Part shown: piece by piece, positions 17,559-27,176 of the stretch
How positions within the stretch are numbered: position 1 is the stretch's first letter
Layout of the letters: every line of letters begins with the position of its first letter
NCBI RefSeq assembly: GCF_032484785.1
Contig: NZ_JAUETR010000001.1
Coordinates: forward strand, 2,979,501 to 3,043,500
Direction of reading: 5' to 3'
Length of the DNA: 64,000 bases
Source: Bradyrhizobium sp. SZCCHNS1050
GTDB lineage: Bacteria; Pseudomonadota; Alphaproteobacteria; Rhizobiales; Xanthobacteraceae
The notes under the pieces: model-generated
What the model saw: the letters and a program-made list of their open reading frames with translations, nothing else
Told to the model about the DNA's origin: nothing
Databases searched by the model: none
Translations under genes and position numbers: made by a program

Positions 17559-17795
17559 ATGGTCACCTCTCGACAAATTCGGGCTGCTAGAGCGTTGCTT
17601 GGCTGGTCCCAGCAGCAACTCGCGGACAAGGCGATCGTGTCCCTGAACGCCGTCGCAAGGCTCGAGGGCGGCGTCGTGGATTCGCGGATAAGTACGGTGC
17701 AGGCCGTTCAGGAAGCTTTGGTCAAAGCCGGCATAGAATTTCTTGATGCGGACCAAAAAGGCGAAGGCGTGAGGCTCAAGAGCCCGAAGGCCTAA
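17559..17795 (+). CDS. XRE-family helix-turn-helix regulator, 78 residues
   Basis: A single-domain DNA-binding protein: MVTSRQIRAARALLGWSQQQ, then LADKAIVSLNAVARLEGG as the second and recognition helices, then a short C-terminal tail. RAARALLGWSQ.QLA is the classic XRE opening. It is divergent from the two hypothetical genes at 16666-17382 and is the last gene before the tRNA, so it could control island functions or a toxin-antitoxin-like pair. No partner toxin is recognised. The tail EFLDADQKGEGVRLK is common in small rhizobial regulators of this group. Confidence 0.8.
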   Translation: MVTSRQIRAARALLGWSQQQLADKAIVSLNAVARLEGGVVDSRISTVQAVQEALVKAGIEFLDADQKGEGVRLKSPKA

Positions 17796-17983
17796 CCAGC
17801 CCCCAGATCAATGTAGCCCTTGCCCCATTAAATGGCGTGGCAATTCGAGCACATCGCTTTGGCTTCTGACGATCAAATCCAATTCGCCGAAGGCACCTTT
17901 GGCGCTGAACGCAAATCTGATCGGTGGCTGCGAAGAACGTGTCCCGAGCTCTTCCCGAACCCGCAATATGAGCTTTGATTGGG

Positions 17984-18063
<80 letters not shown>

Positions 18064-18178
18064 CGCTGCTTACGCAGTGCTTACGCGGAAACTTCGTGGC
18101 TGTGAAGCGATCCGCGCCGATTTCTTAAGTGTCTGAAACCCAAGTGACTTTTTACTTTCACACTGCCGCAAAACAGCT

Positions 18179-18228
18179 TGACATCTGCCTTCGGAGGGCA
18201 ACGCTCTATCCAGCTGAGCTACGGGTGC
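18179..18228 (-). pseudogene. 5'-half remnant of a tRNA-Arg(CCG) gene
   Basis: On the minus strand from 18228 the sequence repeats the first half of the intact tRNA (acceptor 5' strand, D arm, anticodon arm) and continues as AGATGTCA; the T arm and 3' acceptor strand are missing. Bases 18201-18228 are identical to the intact gene. The anticodon stem is TTGCC/GGCAG instead of TCGCC/GGCGA, so one C-G pair is replaced by T-A with pairing kept. That suggests a once functional gene truncated at the variable loop rather than a random partial duplicate. Confidence 0.75.
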
Positions 18229-18366
18229 GTACGGCAAATCGTTTAGCCGATTGCCTGGGCGACGGCAACGGCCTTGGATGCTCCCCGGACCAGGCGGACG
18301 GGCCGCTCGCGCCGCGAGGCGGCAGTTCGGCGGGGTGCGCGGCCGGACCGCTCCCGCCGACCCGCC

Positions 18367-18771
18367 TTACGCCGGCACGATGGTCTTGCCGATCGGCCAC
18401 AACGCCAGCCCGGCGAGCTTCAGATGGGCCCAGGCGAAGGGCAGGCCGACGATGCTTACCGCGAGCACGATTGCGGTCAGGAGGTGGCCGAGCGCCAGCC
18501 ACCAGCCGGCCAGCACGAACCAGATGATGTTGCCGAGCAGCCCGAGAACGCCGGTTCCGACGTCTTCCATGCCGGTGAGCTGGTCGCGGCGGACGGCGCG
18601 CGAGCCGAACGGCAGCAGCGTATAGGCGGCGATGTTGAATGCGGCGCGGGACCAGGGCAGCCCGACGATCGTGATCGCCATGACGACCGCGGCGACCAGC
18701 CAGCCGAACGCCATGTAGGCGCCGCCGCACAGGATCCAGAGGATGTTCAGAAGCATGGAAACCGGCTGCAT
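18367..18771 (-). CDS. YccF-domain inner-membrane protein
   Basis: A 134-residue membrane protein starting MQPVSMLLNILWILCGGAYM. It has two related YccF units: GGAYMAFGWLVAAVVMAITI with VGLPWSRAAF, then GNIIWFVLAGWWLALGHLL with IVGLPFAWAHLKLAGLALWP. The repeated IVGLP motif and the WPIGK ending are typical. YccF proteins are small inner-membrane proteins of unknown function. The ATG at 18769-18771 is preferred to a much longer upstream extension that is low in conserved features. It is the first chromosomal gene beyond the tRNA site. Confidence 0.8.
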   Translation of the reverse strand: MQPVSMLLNILWILCGGAYMAFGWLVAAVVMAITIVGLPWSRAAFNIAAYTLLPFGSRAVRRDQLTGMEDVGTGVLGLLGNIIWFVLAGWWLALGHLLTAIVLAVSIVGLPFAWAHLKLAGLALWPIGKTIVPA

Positions 18772-18916
18772 GACGACCTGCCAACTCCGTTGTTGCCGCT
18801 CCGGATATAGGAACGCGGCGCCAAGGCCGGTAGCGGGCCGGTCGTCGAAATCTGCGTGGCCTCGCGCCGCAGGCTCGGCCGGGGCGGCCAGGCGTTGACG
18901 GCGCCGCAAAGCGGGC

Positions 18917-21900
18917 TCAGCCGGCGGCCTGCAAGCTCCCTGCCGCCGCTTCCGGACCGAACAGCTTGCGCAGCTCGGCCGCCGGCTTCGGGGCGCTGAA
19001 CAGGTAGCCCTGCATCTCCGTGCAGCCGAGCTGGCGCAGCGCCGTCTGCTGCGCCCCGGTCTCGACGCCCTCGGCCGTGGTCGTCATGTTGCTGGCGGTG
19101 GCGATGCTCACCACCGCCTGGACGATCGCCGACGAGCTGCCGGCGCCGATGTCGCTGACGAAGCAGCGGTCGATCTTGATCTTGTCGAACGGAAACCGCT
19201 TCAGATAACTCAGCGACGAATAGCCGGTGCCGAAATCGTCGAGTGCGATACGCACGCCCATGTCGTGCAACTGGTGCAGGATGCCGAGCGCGACGTCGTC
19301 GTCGCTGATCAGCACCGCCTCGGTGATCTCGACCTCGAGCCGTTCGGGCGCAAGGCCGGCCGTCGACAGCGCGCCTGCGATCCGCAGCGCCAGGGTCGGC
19401 GATTTGAGCTGCACCGGCGAGACGTTCACGGCGATGCGGATGCCGGCGGGCCAATGCGCGGCCTCGGCGCAGGCGGTGCGCAACACCCAGTCGCCGATCT
19501 CGTTGATGAGCCCGGTGTCCTCGGCGAGCGGAATGAAGTCGAGCGGCGGCACCATCCCTCGCTCCGGATGACGCCAGCGCAACAGCGCCTCGCAGCCGGT
19601 CATGACGTTCTCGCTGAAGCCGAGCAGCGGCTGGTAATGCAGCTCGAACTGGCCTTCGGTGATCGCCCGGCGCAGGTCCTGCTGCAACTGCAGCCGCGCG
19701 CGCGCGGTTTCATCCATCGCGGGCTCGAAGAAACGGAAAGTGCGGCGGCCGCCGGCCTTGGCGGCATACATTGCGAGGTCGGCATTCTTGGTCAGCTGGT
19801 CGCGCTCGACGCCGTCATGGGGCGCCAGCGCGATGCCGATGCTGGCGTCGGTCGACAATTGGTGGCCCAGGCATTTATAGGGCTTGCGGATCGCGTCGAG
19901 GATCTCCTTCACGGCCACGATGACCTCGTCCCGGTCCGCAACGGTGGTCAGCAGCACCGCGAATTCGTCGCCGCCGAGCCGGGCCACCATATCCTCCGGC
20001 GCGAGACAGCCCTCGATGCGCCGCGCGATCGTCTTCAACAGCTCGTCGCCGACATGATGGCCGAGCGAATCGTTGATGCCCTTGAACTCGTCGACATCGA
20101 TATAGAGCAGCGCGAAGAAGGTGCCGTGGCGCGCGCGTTCCAGCTCCTCATCGATGCGTTCCTGGAACAGCACGCGGTTCGGCAGCTCGGTCAACGCGTC
20201 GAAATGCGCGAGATGGGCGATCTTCTCGTCGGCCAGCCGCCGCTCCGTGGTGTCCTCGATCACGTTGATCAGATAGCGCGGCCGCTGCGCATCATCCGCG
20301 ATGGCGATGCGCCGTGACGTGATGTAACGCAATCCCAGCCCCGGACTCTGCCAGGGATGTTCGGCGAGAAACAGCCCGTCCGACTGCTCCAGAGCCCGGT
20401 CGTCGTCCGCGGTCACCTTTTCCGCGACCGGTCGCGGCAGCAGGTCGAACGCCGTCTTGCCGACGATCTCCTCGCGCGGCACGCCGAAGCGCTGCTCGGT
20501 CGACTGGTTGACCAGTACATAGCGCCGGTCGCGGACGTCCTTGACCATGATGTGCGACGGGATGTGGTCGATGATCTCGCGCAGGAATGCGTAGTTGCGG
20601 TCGCGCTCCTGCTCGAGCCTGCGATGCTCGCTGATGTCCTCGATCGTCGTGACCCATCCGCCCGAGGCCAGCGGCTTGTCGATGATGTTGAAGAAGCGGC
20701 CGGCTCCGCCCTCCGCGATCATCTGCGACGTGCCGCCTGCCGCGGCTCTGTCGATGATGTCGGCGCAGAAGTCGGTCACGTCGCCGTTGAAGGATCCGCG
20801 CGCCTTGCAGTGCGCGATGACCTCGCTGAGGTGGGCGCCGGGCCTGATCACGTCCGTGGACAGGCCGAGCAGGTCGATGAAGCGCTGATTGAACATCACG
20901 ACGCATGCGTTCGCGTCGAACGAGATCAGCCCCTGCGTCATGTTGTCCAGCGCAGTCTCGACCCTTTGCTTCTCGGTCTCCAGTTGACGCGTTGCCGCAC
21001 GCCCCTGTCGCACGATCTGCCGGATCATCAGGGTGAACGTCACGGCGATGACGGCGATCGCAAGCACCGCCGCACCCACGATCAGCACCATCTGCGATCG
21101 CCAGTCCGCGAGCGCATCGTCGACCGGCCTATTGGCCGAGATGACGAGCGGAAAGCGCCCGATCCTGGAAGCCGACGCGATCTTCTCCAGGTTGTCGACG
21201 GAGCTCGTGAGCAGGGTCGTGCGCAGGCCACTCTCGGCGACCCCCTTCAGCAACTCGTCGTTCCCTATCCTGGCGCCCATCAGGGATTCGGCGTGCGGGT
21301 AGCGCGCCAGCACGGCGCCGTCGGAATGGACCAGCATGATCGACGAGCCCTTCCCGAGAGCCATCGATTCCAGGAACGTCTCGTAGGTGTGCGGATCCAC
21401 GCGGCGGGTCAGCAAGCCAAGGAATTCCCCGTTGGCGCCGTTCAGGCGATGCGCGACGATGGTCGCCCAGCCGCCGGTGACGCGGCTCATGACCGGCAGG
21501 ATCACGAAGCTGTCCGGCCGCGATGCCGATTGCAGGTCCTTGAAGTAGGAGCGGTCCGCGACGTTGATGGGCGGCAGTGGGTCGCTGGACGACCAGTTCA
21601 CGAAATTGCCGTCGACGTCGACGATCGTGAGGTCTCCCATATAGGACAGGCCGCTGACCTGAGAGCGCAGCATCTCGCTGATCTCGGGTCTTGCCATCTC
21701 GGACCGGAACGCCTCCGGCGAACCGATCGACTCGAGCTGCATGCGGCGGATCGCATGCGAAACCGCGGTCTCGGCGTCTTCGAATTGCTGCGCGAAATGC
21801 CGGCTCAACAGCAGTACGGTGTTTTCGAGTTCGCGCTCGTTGTTGGCGATCGCACGCGCCCGAAAACCGCTGGCCATGACGATCGTCCCGATGACGATGG

Positions 21901-22018
21901 CTGCGATCAGAAGCGCTCCGCACGCGATCAGCCATGGCACCGGACCGCGCCAGAGGGACGTGCCAATCCATTCCGGCTCGCTACCGCCGGTCCCTGACGT
22001 GTCTGCTGCGCCTTGCAT
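18917..22018 (-). CDS. Membrane sensor with Cache/PDC, two PAS, GGDEF and EAL domains
   Basis: About 1033 residues from the ATG at 22018 (an in-frame GTG at 22075 adds 19). A TM helix near residue 30-50 precedes a periplasmic Cache/PDC-like sensor (YMGDLTIVDVDGNFVNW, PVMSRVTGGWATIVAHR). A second TM helix follows (VLIVGAAVLAIAVIAVTFTL), then two PAS regions and a GGDEF domain with an intact RLGGDEFAVLL site. The EAL domain has EALLRWRHPE, the DDFGTGYSSLSYL motif and a KIKIDR stretch. Both catalytic motifs look intact, so it may make and degrade cyclic di-GMP depending on signal. An external ligand sensed by the Cache domain probably controls motility or biofilm behaviour. It stands alone. Confidence 0.85.
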   Translation of the reverse strand: MQGAADTSGTGGSEPEWIGTSLWRGPVPWLIACGALLIAAIVIGTIVMASGFRARAIANNERELENTVLLLSRHFAQQFEDAETAVSHAIRRMQLESIGSPEAFRSEMARPEISEMLRSQVSGLSYMGDLTIVDVDGNFVNWSSSDPLPPINVADRSYFKDLQSASRPDSFVILPVMSRVTGGWATIVAHRLNGANGEFLGLLTRRVDPHTYETFLESMALGKGSSIMLVHSDGAVLARYPHAESLMGARIGNDELLKGVAESGLRTTLLTSSVDNLEKIASASRIGRFPLVISANRPVDDALADWRSQMVLIVGAAVLAIAVIAVTFTLMIRQIVRQGRAATRQLETEKQRVETALDNMTQGLISFDANACVVMFNQRFIDLLGLSTDVIRPGAHLSEVIAHCKARGSFNGDVTDFCADIIDRAAAGGTSQMIAEGGAGRFFNIIDKPLASGGWVTTIEDISEHRRLEQERDRNYAFLREIIDHIPSHIMVKDVRDRRYVLVNQSTEQRFGVPREEIVGKTAFDLLPRPVAEKVTADDDRALEQSDGLFLAEHPWQSPGLGLRYITSRRIAIADDAQRPRYLINVIEDTTERRLADEKIAHLAHFDALTELPNRVLFQERIDEELERARHGTFFALLYIDVDEFKGINDSLGHHVGDELLKTIARRIEGCLAPEDMVARLGGDEFAVLLTTVADRDEVIVAVKEILDAIRKPYKCLGHQLSTDASIGIALAPHDGVERDQLTKNADLAMYAAKAGGRRTFRFFEPAMDETARARLQLQQDLRRAITEGQFELHYQPLLGFSENVMTGCEALLRWRHPERGMVPPLDFIPLAEDTGLINEIGDWVLRTACAEAAHWPAGIRIAVNVSPVQLKSPTLALRIAGALSTAGLAPERLEVEITEAVLISDDDVALGILHQLHDMGVRIALDDFGTGYSSLSYLKRFPFDKIKIDRCFVSDIGAGSSSAIVQAVVSIATASNMTTTAEGVETGAQQTALRQLGCTEMQGYLFSAPKPAAELRKLFGPEAAAGSLQAAG

Positions 22019-22221
22019 GCCTTGATCGACCCGGGAGGAAATGACTTGTTGCAAGCTCGCTTGATAACAAGGCACTGGTGCCGGTCCGGTTAGGAAATGC
22101 GGTTAGCCGTCGCTTAAGCGCGCGTCGAAACTTCGCGGCAAACGATAATTTCCGCATGTGGATACCGTGCGGCCTAGGCTGCTCCGGCGCCGCCGCGCAG
22201 AATTTCGGGGGTACTTGCAGC

Positions 22222-23292
22222 TCAGCGCGCCGCGCCCGGCTTGTTGCGAAGGCGGCCGACGACGCCGGTCGGAAAGAAATAGACGCTGGCGATGAACAGG
22301 AGGCCGAGCCACAGCAGCCAGCGGTCGGGGTGCAGCAGGCCGGGCAGCAGCGGCAGTCCGGCGTCCGCCGCCGCGGTCGAAGCGATCCCCATCAGGGCCT
22401 GCAGATAATTCTGCGCCAGGATGAAGATGGCAGCCCCAATGATGGCGCCGTAGATCGTGCCCATGCCGCCGATCACGACCATCAGCAGGATGTCGAGCAT
22501 GATCGAGAAGCTGAGCGACGTGTCGGGGCCGGCATAGCGCAGCCAGAGTGCGTTCAGCATCCCCGCGCAGGCCGCGATCATGGCTGCGATGCAGTTGGCA
22601 TAGGTGAGATGAAAGACCGTGCGATAGCCGAGCGCCTCGGCGCGGAAGCGGTTCTCGCGGATCGCCTGCAGCACGCGGCCGAACGGCGAGTTGACGACGC
22701 GCAGCAGGGCCAGGATCATCAGCGCGCAGGCCGACAGCACCAGGTAATAGGTCAGGATGCGACCGTTGATCGGGAAGCCGAACCAGTCCTTGCCGATGAA
22801 CACCGTGCCCGGGCGCAACAGCTCGGGCAGCTGGAAGCTGCGGCCGTCCTCGCCGCCCGTCAGCCACGACAATTGCGATGCCAGCACCAGGAAGGCCGAG
22901 GCGACCGCGAGCGTGATCATGGCAAAGAAGATCGCCTCGACCCGCAGCGAGAACAGGCCGATCGCGAGCGCCAGCAGCAGCGCGAGCGGCAACCCGGCGG
23001 CGGCGGCAATTGCCACCGATGACCAGTTGGGACCGAGGCCATAGAGCGCGATCGCGACCGCGTAGGAGCCAATGCCGTAGAACATCGTATGCGCGAACGA
23101 CACCGAGCCGGTATAGCCGAGCAGCAGATCGTAGGAGGCGACCAGCGCGGCAAAGATGCAGATCTTGGCGGCGACGTTGAGCGCCTTGGCGCCGGGGAAG
23201 ATGAAGGGCGTCGCCAGCAGCGCCAGGATGATGACGGTGAGCAGGATGGACAGCGCGCGGCTGCGGGGCGGATCGCCGGACAGGATCATCAT
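22222..23292 (-). CDS. livM: Branched-chain amino-acid type ABC transporter permease LivM
   Basis: A 356-residue polytopic membrane protein starting MMILSGDPPRSRALSILLTV. It has the family motifs YDLLLGYTGSVSFAHTMFYG, AIRENRFRAEALGYR and VVIGGMGTIYGAIIGA. The EAA-type loop AIRENRFRAEALGY contacts the ATPase. It is the last gene of the operon, overlapping the livH stop by four bases. A longer open frame reaches to 24393 but runs antisense-like through livH; the proper start is 23292, with a second ATG at 23289. Confidence 0.9.
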   Translation of the reverse strand: MMILSGDPPRSRALSILLTVIILALLATPFIFPGAKALNVAAKICIFAALVASYDLLLGYTGSVSFAHTMFYGIGSYAVAIALYGLGPNWSSVAIAAAAGLPLALLLALAIGLFSLRVEAIFFAMITLAVASAFLVLASQLSWLTGGEDGRSFQLPELLRPGTVFIGKDWFGFPINGRILTYYLVLSACALMILALLRVVNSPFGRVLQAIRENRFRAEALGYRTVFHLTYANCIAAMIAACAGMLNALWLRYAGPDTSLSFSIMLDILLMVVIGGMGTIYGAIIGAAIFILAQNYLQALMGIASTAAADAGLPLLPGLLHPDRWLLWLGLLFIASVYFFPTGVVGRLRNKPGAAR

Positions 23293-24299
23293 CGGCTGGT
23301 CACCGCATAGAGACCGCGCGGCCGCCACATCAGCACGGCGACCATCAGCAGGATGTTGGAGACGAGGGCGAGCTTGGGCACCAGGAAGCCGCCATAGTTG
23401 GCGACCATCGCAACCAGGACCGCGCCGATGAAGCAGCCGGTGATCGAGCCGAGCCCGCCGATGATCACGACGATGAACACCAGCACGGTGAGCTCGTCGC
23501 CGATCGAGGCATGCACCTGCTCGCGATACAGCCCCCACATCACGCCGCCGAGGCCGGCCAGCGCCGAGCCGGTCATGAACACGCCGAGGAACAGCCGGCG
23601 GATGCGATAGCCGAGCGCCTCGACCATCTCGCGGTTTTCGACACCGGCGCGGATTAACAGGCCGATCTTGGTCCGGTTCAGCACCAGCTCGATGGCGACG
23701 AAGATCGCGAAGCCGACGAGCATGGCCAGCAGCCGGTATTTCGAGATCGCGACGTCGCCGATGATGAAAGACCCGCGCAACGCCGCGGGCAGCGGCATGG
23801 GAATGATCTGCGGACCGAACAGCGCATACAGCGTCTGCTCGGCGACGATGAGTCCGCCGGTGGTCATCAGGATCTGCTTGAGGTGCTGGCCGTAGACCGG
23901 CAGCACCAGCACGCGCTCGACCACGAGGCCGAGTGCGCCGGTCACGCCCATCGACAGCAGCGCCGCCGGAACGAGGACGGCAAGGTTGGTCAGCAGCGAG
24001 TCGGACTGGGCCCAGCCCGCCAGTGGCAGCAGCACCAGCGTCGCAACGTAGGCGCCGACGGCGATGAAGGCACCGTGGCCGAAATTGAGCACGTCCATCA
24101 GGCCGAAGACGAGCGTCAGGCCCGAGGCCATGATGAAGATCATCATGCCCATCGCGAGGCTCGCGACCGTCAGGGTCACCCAGGAGCTCGCTGACCCGAC
24201 CAGCGGGATCATCAGGAGCGCCAGCACGACCGGCAGCAGCAGCGGCGCGATGTCGCGCTTCGGTTTCGGCAGTGCCTCGGTCGCAGCGATCTCGCTCAT
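23289..24299 (-). CDS. livH: Branched-chain amino-acid type ABC transporter permease LivH
   Basis: A 336-residue membrane protein with about eight helices. Recognisable blocks are ASGLTLVFGLMDVLNFGHGA near the N-terminus, the EAA-like loop AGVENREMVEALGYRIRR and FIVVIIGGLGSITGCFIGA near the end. It forms the permease pair with LivM. Its ATG overlaps the livF stop by four bases and its stop overlaps the livM start, so translation is coupled throughout. Confidence 0.9.
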   Translation of the reverse strand: MSEIAATEALPKPKRDIAPLLLPVVLALLMIPLVGSASSWVTLTVASLAMGMMIFIMASGLTLVFGLMDVLNFGHGAFIAVGAYVATLVLLPLAGWAQSDSLLTNLAVLVPAALLSMGVTGALGLVVERVLVLPVYGQHLKQILMTTGGLIVAEQTLYALFGPQIIPMPLPAALRGSFIIGDVAISKYRLLAMLVGFAIFVAIELVLNRTKIGLLIRAGVENREMVEALGYRIRRLFLGVFMTGSALAGLGGVMWGLYREQVHASIGDELTVLVFIVVIIGGLGSITGCFIGAVLVAMVANYGGFLVPKLALVSNILLMVAVLMWRPRGLYAVTSR

Positions 24300-25018
24300 T
24301 GATGCGCCTCCAGGCTGAGGCCGAGCAGGCGCTCCTGCAACGGCACGTCGGCCGCGAGCGCGGCCATCTCGCCGCGATGGACGATGGTGCCATTGTCCAT
24401 CACAAGCACCTGGTCGCCGAGCTCGCGCGCGGCGTGGAAATTCTGTTCAACGAGGAGAATGGTTGCGCCACGGCGCTTGATCTCCTTGAGGCATTCGATC
24501 AGCGACACCACGATCGCCGGCGCCAGGCCCTTGGTGGGCTCGTCGATGAGGAGCAGCTTGCGCGGCTCGACGATGGCGCGGGCGATCGACAGCATCTGCT
24601 TCTGGCCGCCGGACAGGCTGCCGGCGCGCGACAGCCAGAACTTCTTCAAGGCGGGAAAGAAGCCGAAGATCCAGGCGAGCTGGGCATCGTCGAGCGGGCC
24701 GTTGCGCGCCGCCAGGATCAGGTTCTCCTTCACCGTGAGGTCGGAGAACACGGCCATGCTCTCGGGCACGTAGCCGACGCCGCGCTGCGCGATGTCGGGC
24801 GTTGCCAGCCTCTCGATCGGCTCGCCGGCGAGTGAGATGGTGCCGTTCCTGGCCTGCCAGAGGCCCATGATGGTGCGCAAGGTCGTGGTCTTGCCGGCGC
24901 CGTTGCGGCCGAGCAGCATCGTGGTCTGGCCCTCGGGCACCTCGAAGTCGACGCGCTGCAGGATGTGATAGCGTCCGATATAGGTCTCGACGCCCGCAAG
25001 CTTCAGTAGCGTGCTCAT
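24296..25018 (-). CDS. livF: ABC transporter ATP-binding protein LivF
   Basis: A 240-residue ATPase with Walker A GRNGAGKTT, signature LSGGQKQML, Walker B LLLIDEPTKGLAP and the switch His in ILLVEQNFHAAREL. This is the shorter LivF-type subunit that pairs with LivG to drive uptake. It overlaps livG and livH by four bases at either end. The substrate could be branched-chain amino acids, urea, amides or aromatic acids, because this transporter class is broad in rhizobia. Confidence 0.9.
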   Translation of the reverse strand: MSTLLKLAGVETYIGRYHILQRVDFEVPEGQTTMLLGRNGAGKTTTLRTIMGLWQARNGTISLAGEPIERLATPDIAQRGVGYVPESMAVFSDLTVKENLILAARNGPLDDAQLAWIFGFFPALKKFWLSRAGSLSGGQKQMLSIARAIVEPRKLLLIDEPTKGLAPAIVVSLIECLKEIKRRGATILLVEQNFHAARELGDQVLVMDNGTIVHRGEMAALAADVPLQERLLGLSLEAHQ

Positions 25019-25779
25019 GCCGCACTCCGCGGCGCCACGCCAAGGTAGGCTTCCTGCACGATTGGCGAGGCGATGACCTCCGCGGGCGGACCGTCGGCGA
25101 CCAGCTGTCCGTTGTGCAGCACGATGATGCGGTCGGCGAGCGAGCGCACGACGTCCATCTTGTGCTCGACCAGCAGGATGATCTTGCTCGTGTCCTGCTT
25201 GAGCCTGCCGATGAGGTCGAGCACGACCGGCACCTCGTCGATGCTCATGCCGGCGGTGGGCTCGTCGAACATGAAGACCTTCGGCTCCAGCGCCATCATC
25301 AGCGCGACTTCGAGCTTGCGCTGATCGCCATGCGACAGCGTCGTCGCGGTGACGCTGCGGCGGCCGCCGAGCGCGACCTGGTCGAGGATCGCGTCCGCGC
25401 GCGCAATCAGGTCGCGCCGCGCCATCCAGGGGCGGAGCAGGTCATAGTGCACGCCGCTCTGCGCCTGCGCAGCGAGCCGCACGTTCTCCTCGACGCTGAG
25501 ATTGGGAAACAGGTTGGTGAGCTGGAACGCGCGTCCCAAGCCGGCGCGGGTGCGCAGCGGCGCCGAGAGACCGGTGATGTCGCGGCCGTCGAACAGGATG
25601 GAGCCCGAGGAGGCCGTCAGCTGGCCGGAGATCAGGTTGAAATAGGTGGTCTTGCCGGCCCCGTTGGGGCCGACGATGGCGGTCAGCTCACCCGGCCTGA
25701 AGCTGCAACTGACGCTGTTGACCGCGACATGACCGCCGAAACGGATGGTGAGGTCGCGGGTTTCGAGGGTAAGGGCCAT
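25015..25779 (-). CDS. livG: ABC transporter ATP-binding protein LivG
   Basis: A 254-residue ATPase with Walker A GPNGAGKTT, a variant signature LSHGDQRKLE (LSHGD is normal in LivG-type subunits), Walker B VFMFDEPTAGMS and the ILLVEHKMDVV switch. The C-terminal extension after GQLVADGPPAEV is the LivG type. It lies 66 bases downstream of the frameshifted binding-protein gene, with a hairpin in the gap. Confidence 0.9.
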   Translation of the reverse strand: MALTLETRDLTIRFGGHVAVNSVSCSFRPGELTAIVGPNGAGKTTYFNLISGQLTASSGSILFDGRDITGLSAPLRTRAGLGRAFQLTNLFPNLSVEENVRLAAQAQSGVHYDLLRPWMARRDLIARADAILDQVALGGRRSVTATTLSHGDQRKLEVALMMALEPKVFMFDEPTAGMSIDEVPVVLDLIGRLKQDTSKIILLVEHKMDVVRSLADRIIVLHNGQLVADGPPAEVIASPIVQEAYLGVAPRSAA

Positions 25780-25808
25780 GTCGCCAGCTTGTCACTGCCA
25801 GTAAGAAT

Positions 25809-25832
25809 GTGCCCGGCGCGAGGGCCGGGCAC
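25809..25832 (-). terminator. Hairpin between binding-protein gene and livG (attenuator-like)
   Basis: GTGCCCGG (25809-25816) pairs perfectly with CCGGGCAC (25825-25832) across an 8-base loop, in the 66-base gap after the binding-protein stop. There is no T run. Stem-loops here in other Liv-type operons protect or limit the upstream message so that more binding protein than ATPase is made. That function is inferred. Confidence 0.5.
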
Positions 25833-25845
25833 GCGATCCATTATC

Positions 25846-27043
25846 TCACCGCTTGTTGCGGATCGGCACCGCCATCTCGTCGATCTTGATCTCGCGCACC
25901 GGCTCGTTGACGGCCCAGGCAAGGTTCGGATCGACCTTGACGCGGAAGTGATACATGCTTTGCAGCGCCTGGTGATCCTCTTTCCGGAAGATCATCTTGC
26001 CCTTCGGCGTATCGAACTCCATGCCCTCCATCGCCGCGATCAGCTTCTCGGTGTCGGTCGACTTGGCCTTGGTTACGGCGGTGACGACGGCCATCGCGGC
26101 CGAGAAGCCGCCGGCGGTGAAGAAGTCCGGCGGCGCGTTGAAGCGCTTCTGGTGCTCGGCCACCAGCCAGTCGTTCACCGGGTTCTTGGGAATGTCATAA
26201 TAGTAGTAGGTGGCGCCTTCCATGCCGGGCAGACGCTTGTAGGCGGCAAGCGCCGGCAGGATGTTGCCGCCGGTCGACAGCTCGATGCCGTAGCGCTTCG
26301 GATCCATGTCCTGCAGCTTCGTCAGTGGATCGCCGGCGCCGGCCCAGATCACCCAGATGATCTTCTTGCCGGGCTTGTCCTTCAGCGCGTCGAACAGGCG
26401 TTGGCCGACGGCGGTGAAGTCGGTGGTGCTGGTCGGCACATATTCCTCGGCGCCCAGCGTCGCGCCGGTCTTGGCCAGCGCCTCCTTGAAGGCAGCGACG
26501 CCGTCGCGGCCGAAGGCATAGTCCTGCGCAAGGGTGGCGACCGTGACGCCGGGCTTGCCGATCGCGACCGCGTTGGAGATAGATCGCGTCCTGTGAGGAG
26601 TTGCGGCCGGTGCGGAAGATGTAGCGGTTCCACTTCTCGCCCGTGATCTGGTCGGCGACCGCAGGCTCGACGATGAGGATCTTCTTGTTCTCCTCGGCGA
26701 CCGGCAGATCGGCCAGCGCTGCGGCCGAGGAGGTCGTGCCGATCGCGATGTCGGCGCCGTCATCCTGATAGGCTTCGGAGAGCGCGGCCTTCGACAGGTC
26801 GGGCTTGCCCTGGTCGTCCTTGGTGATGATGACGATCTTGCGACCGTCGATCATGTTGGTGCCCTTGGTGGCATATTCGAAGCCGAGGCGGAGACCGGCT
26901 TCGGTCTGCTTGGCATAGGCCTCGAGCGGGCCGGTCTTGCCGTAGATGAGAGCGATTTTCAGATCATCGGCCTGGGCGGCGGTCGCCAGCAGGGCGGCGG
27001 TCAATGATGAAACAATACCTTTGAGAATATGTGACGTCTTCAC
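25846..27043 (-). pseudogene. ABC transporter substrate-binding protein (Liv type), frameshifted
   Basis: The N-terminal part starts MKTSHILKGIVSSLTAALLA with a signal peptide, then DDLKIALIYGKTGPLEAYA, the Peripla_BP_6 opening. Reading stays in frame to NSSQDAI near 26585, where AGATAGAT on the plus strand (26577-26584) is a 4-base tandem duplication. The downstream part (AIGKPGVTVATLAQDYAFGR to AVPIRNKR) is in another frame, ending at 25846. Removing one AGAT unit gives a continuous protein of about 397 residues. It is the natural partner of livGFHM. A sequencing error, a true mutation or slippage are all possible. Confidence 0.8.
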
Positions 27044-27176
27044 GAGCCTTCCTCCCAGCTACTGGCGGCTGTTGCCTGCAACTGATAGTGTGCAGGCTCG
27101 GCCTGGGTCAAGGCGCTTTCGGCGGCAGCCCGTGATGGCTCATACGTTGGGTCGAAGGGTGTCGTCCTCCAAAAGC

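Noticed and set aside
20357..21997. 546-codon plus-strand open frame
   Set aside because: Antisense to the Cache-PAS-GGDEF-EAL gene with shadow-like composition.
22222..24393. A single 723-codon minus-strand open frame across livM and livH
   Set aside because: Only the part from 23292 to 22222 has LivM motifs; the rest runs through livH in another frame, and livH (23289-24299) has its own motifs and coupled start.
25114..26646. 510-codon plus-strand open frame over livG and the receptor gene
   Set aside because: Antisense to a well-supported operon; His/Arg/Asp-rich composition typical of shadow frames in GC-rich DNA.
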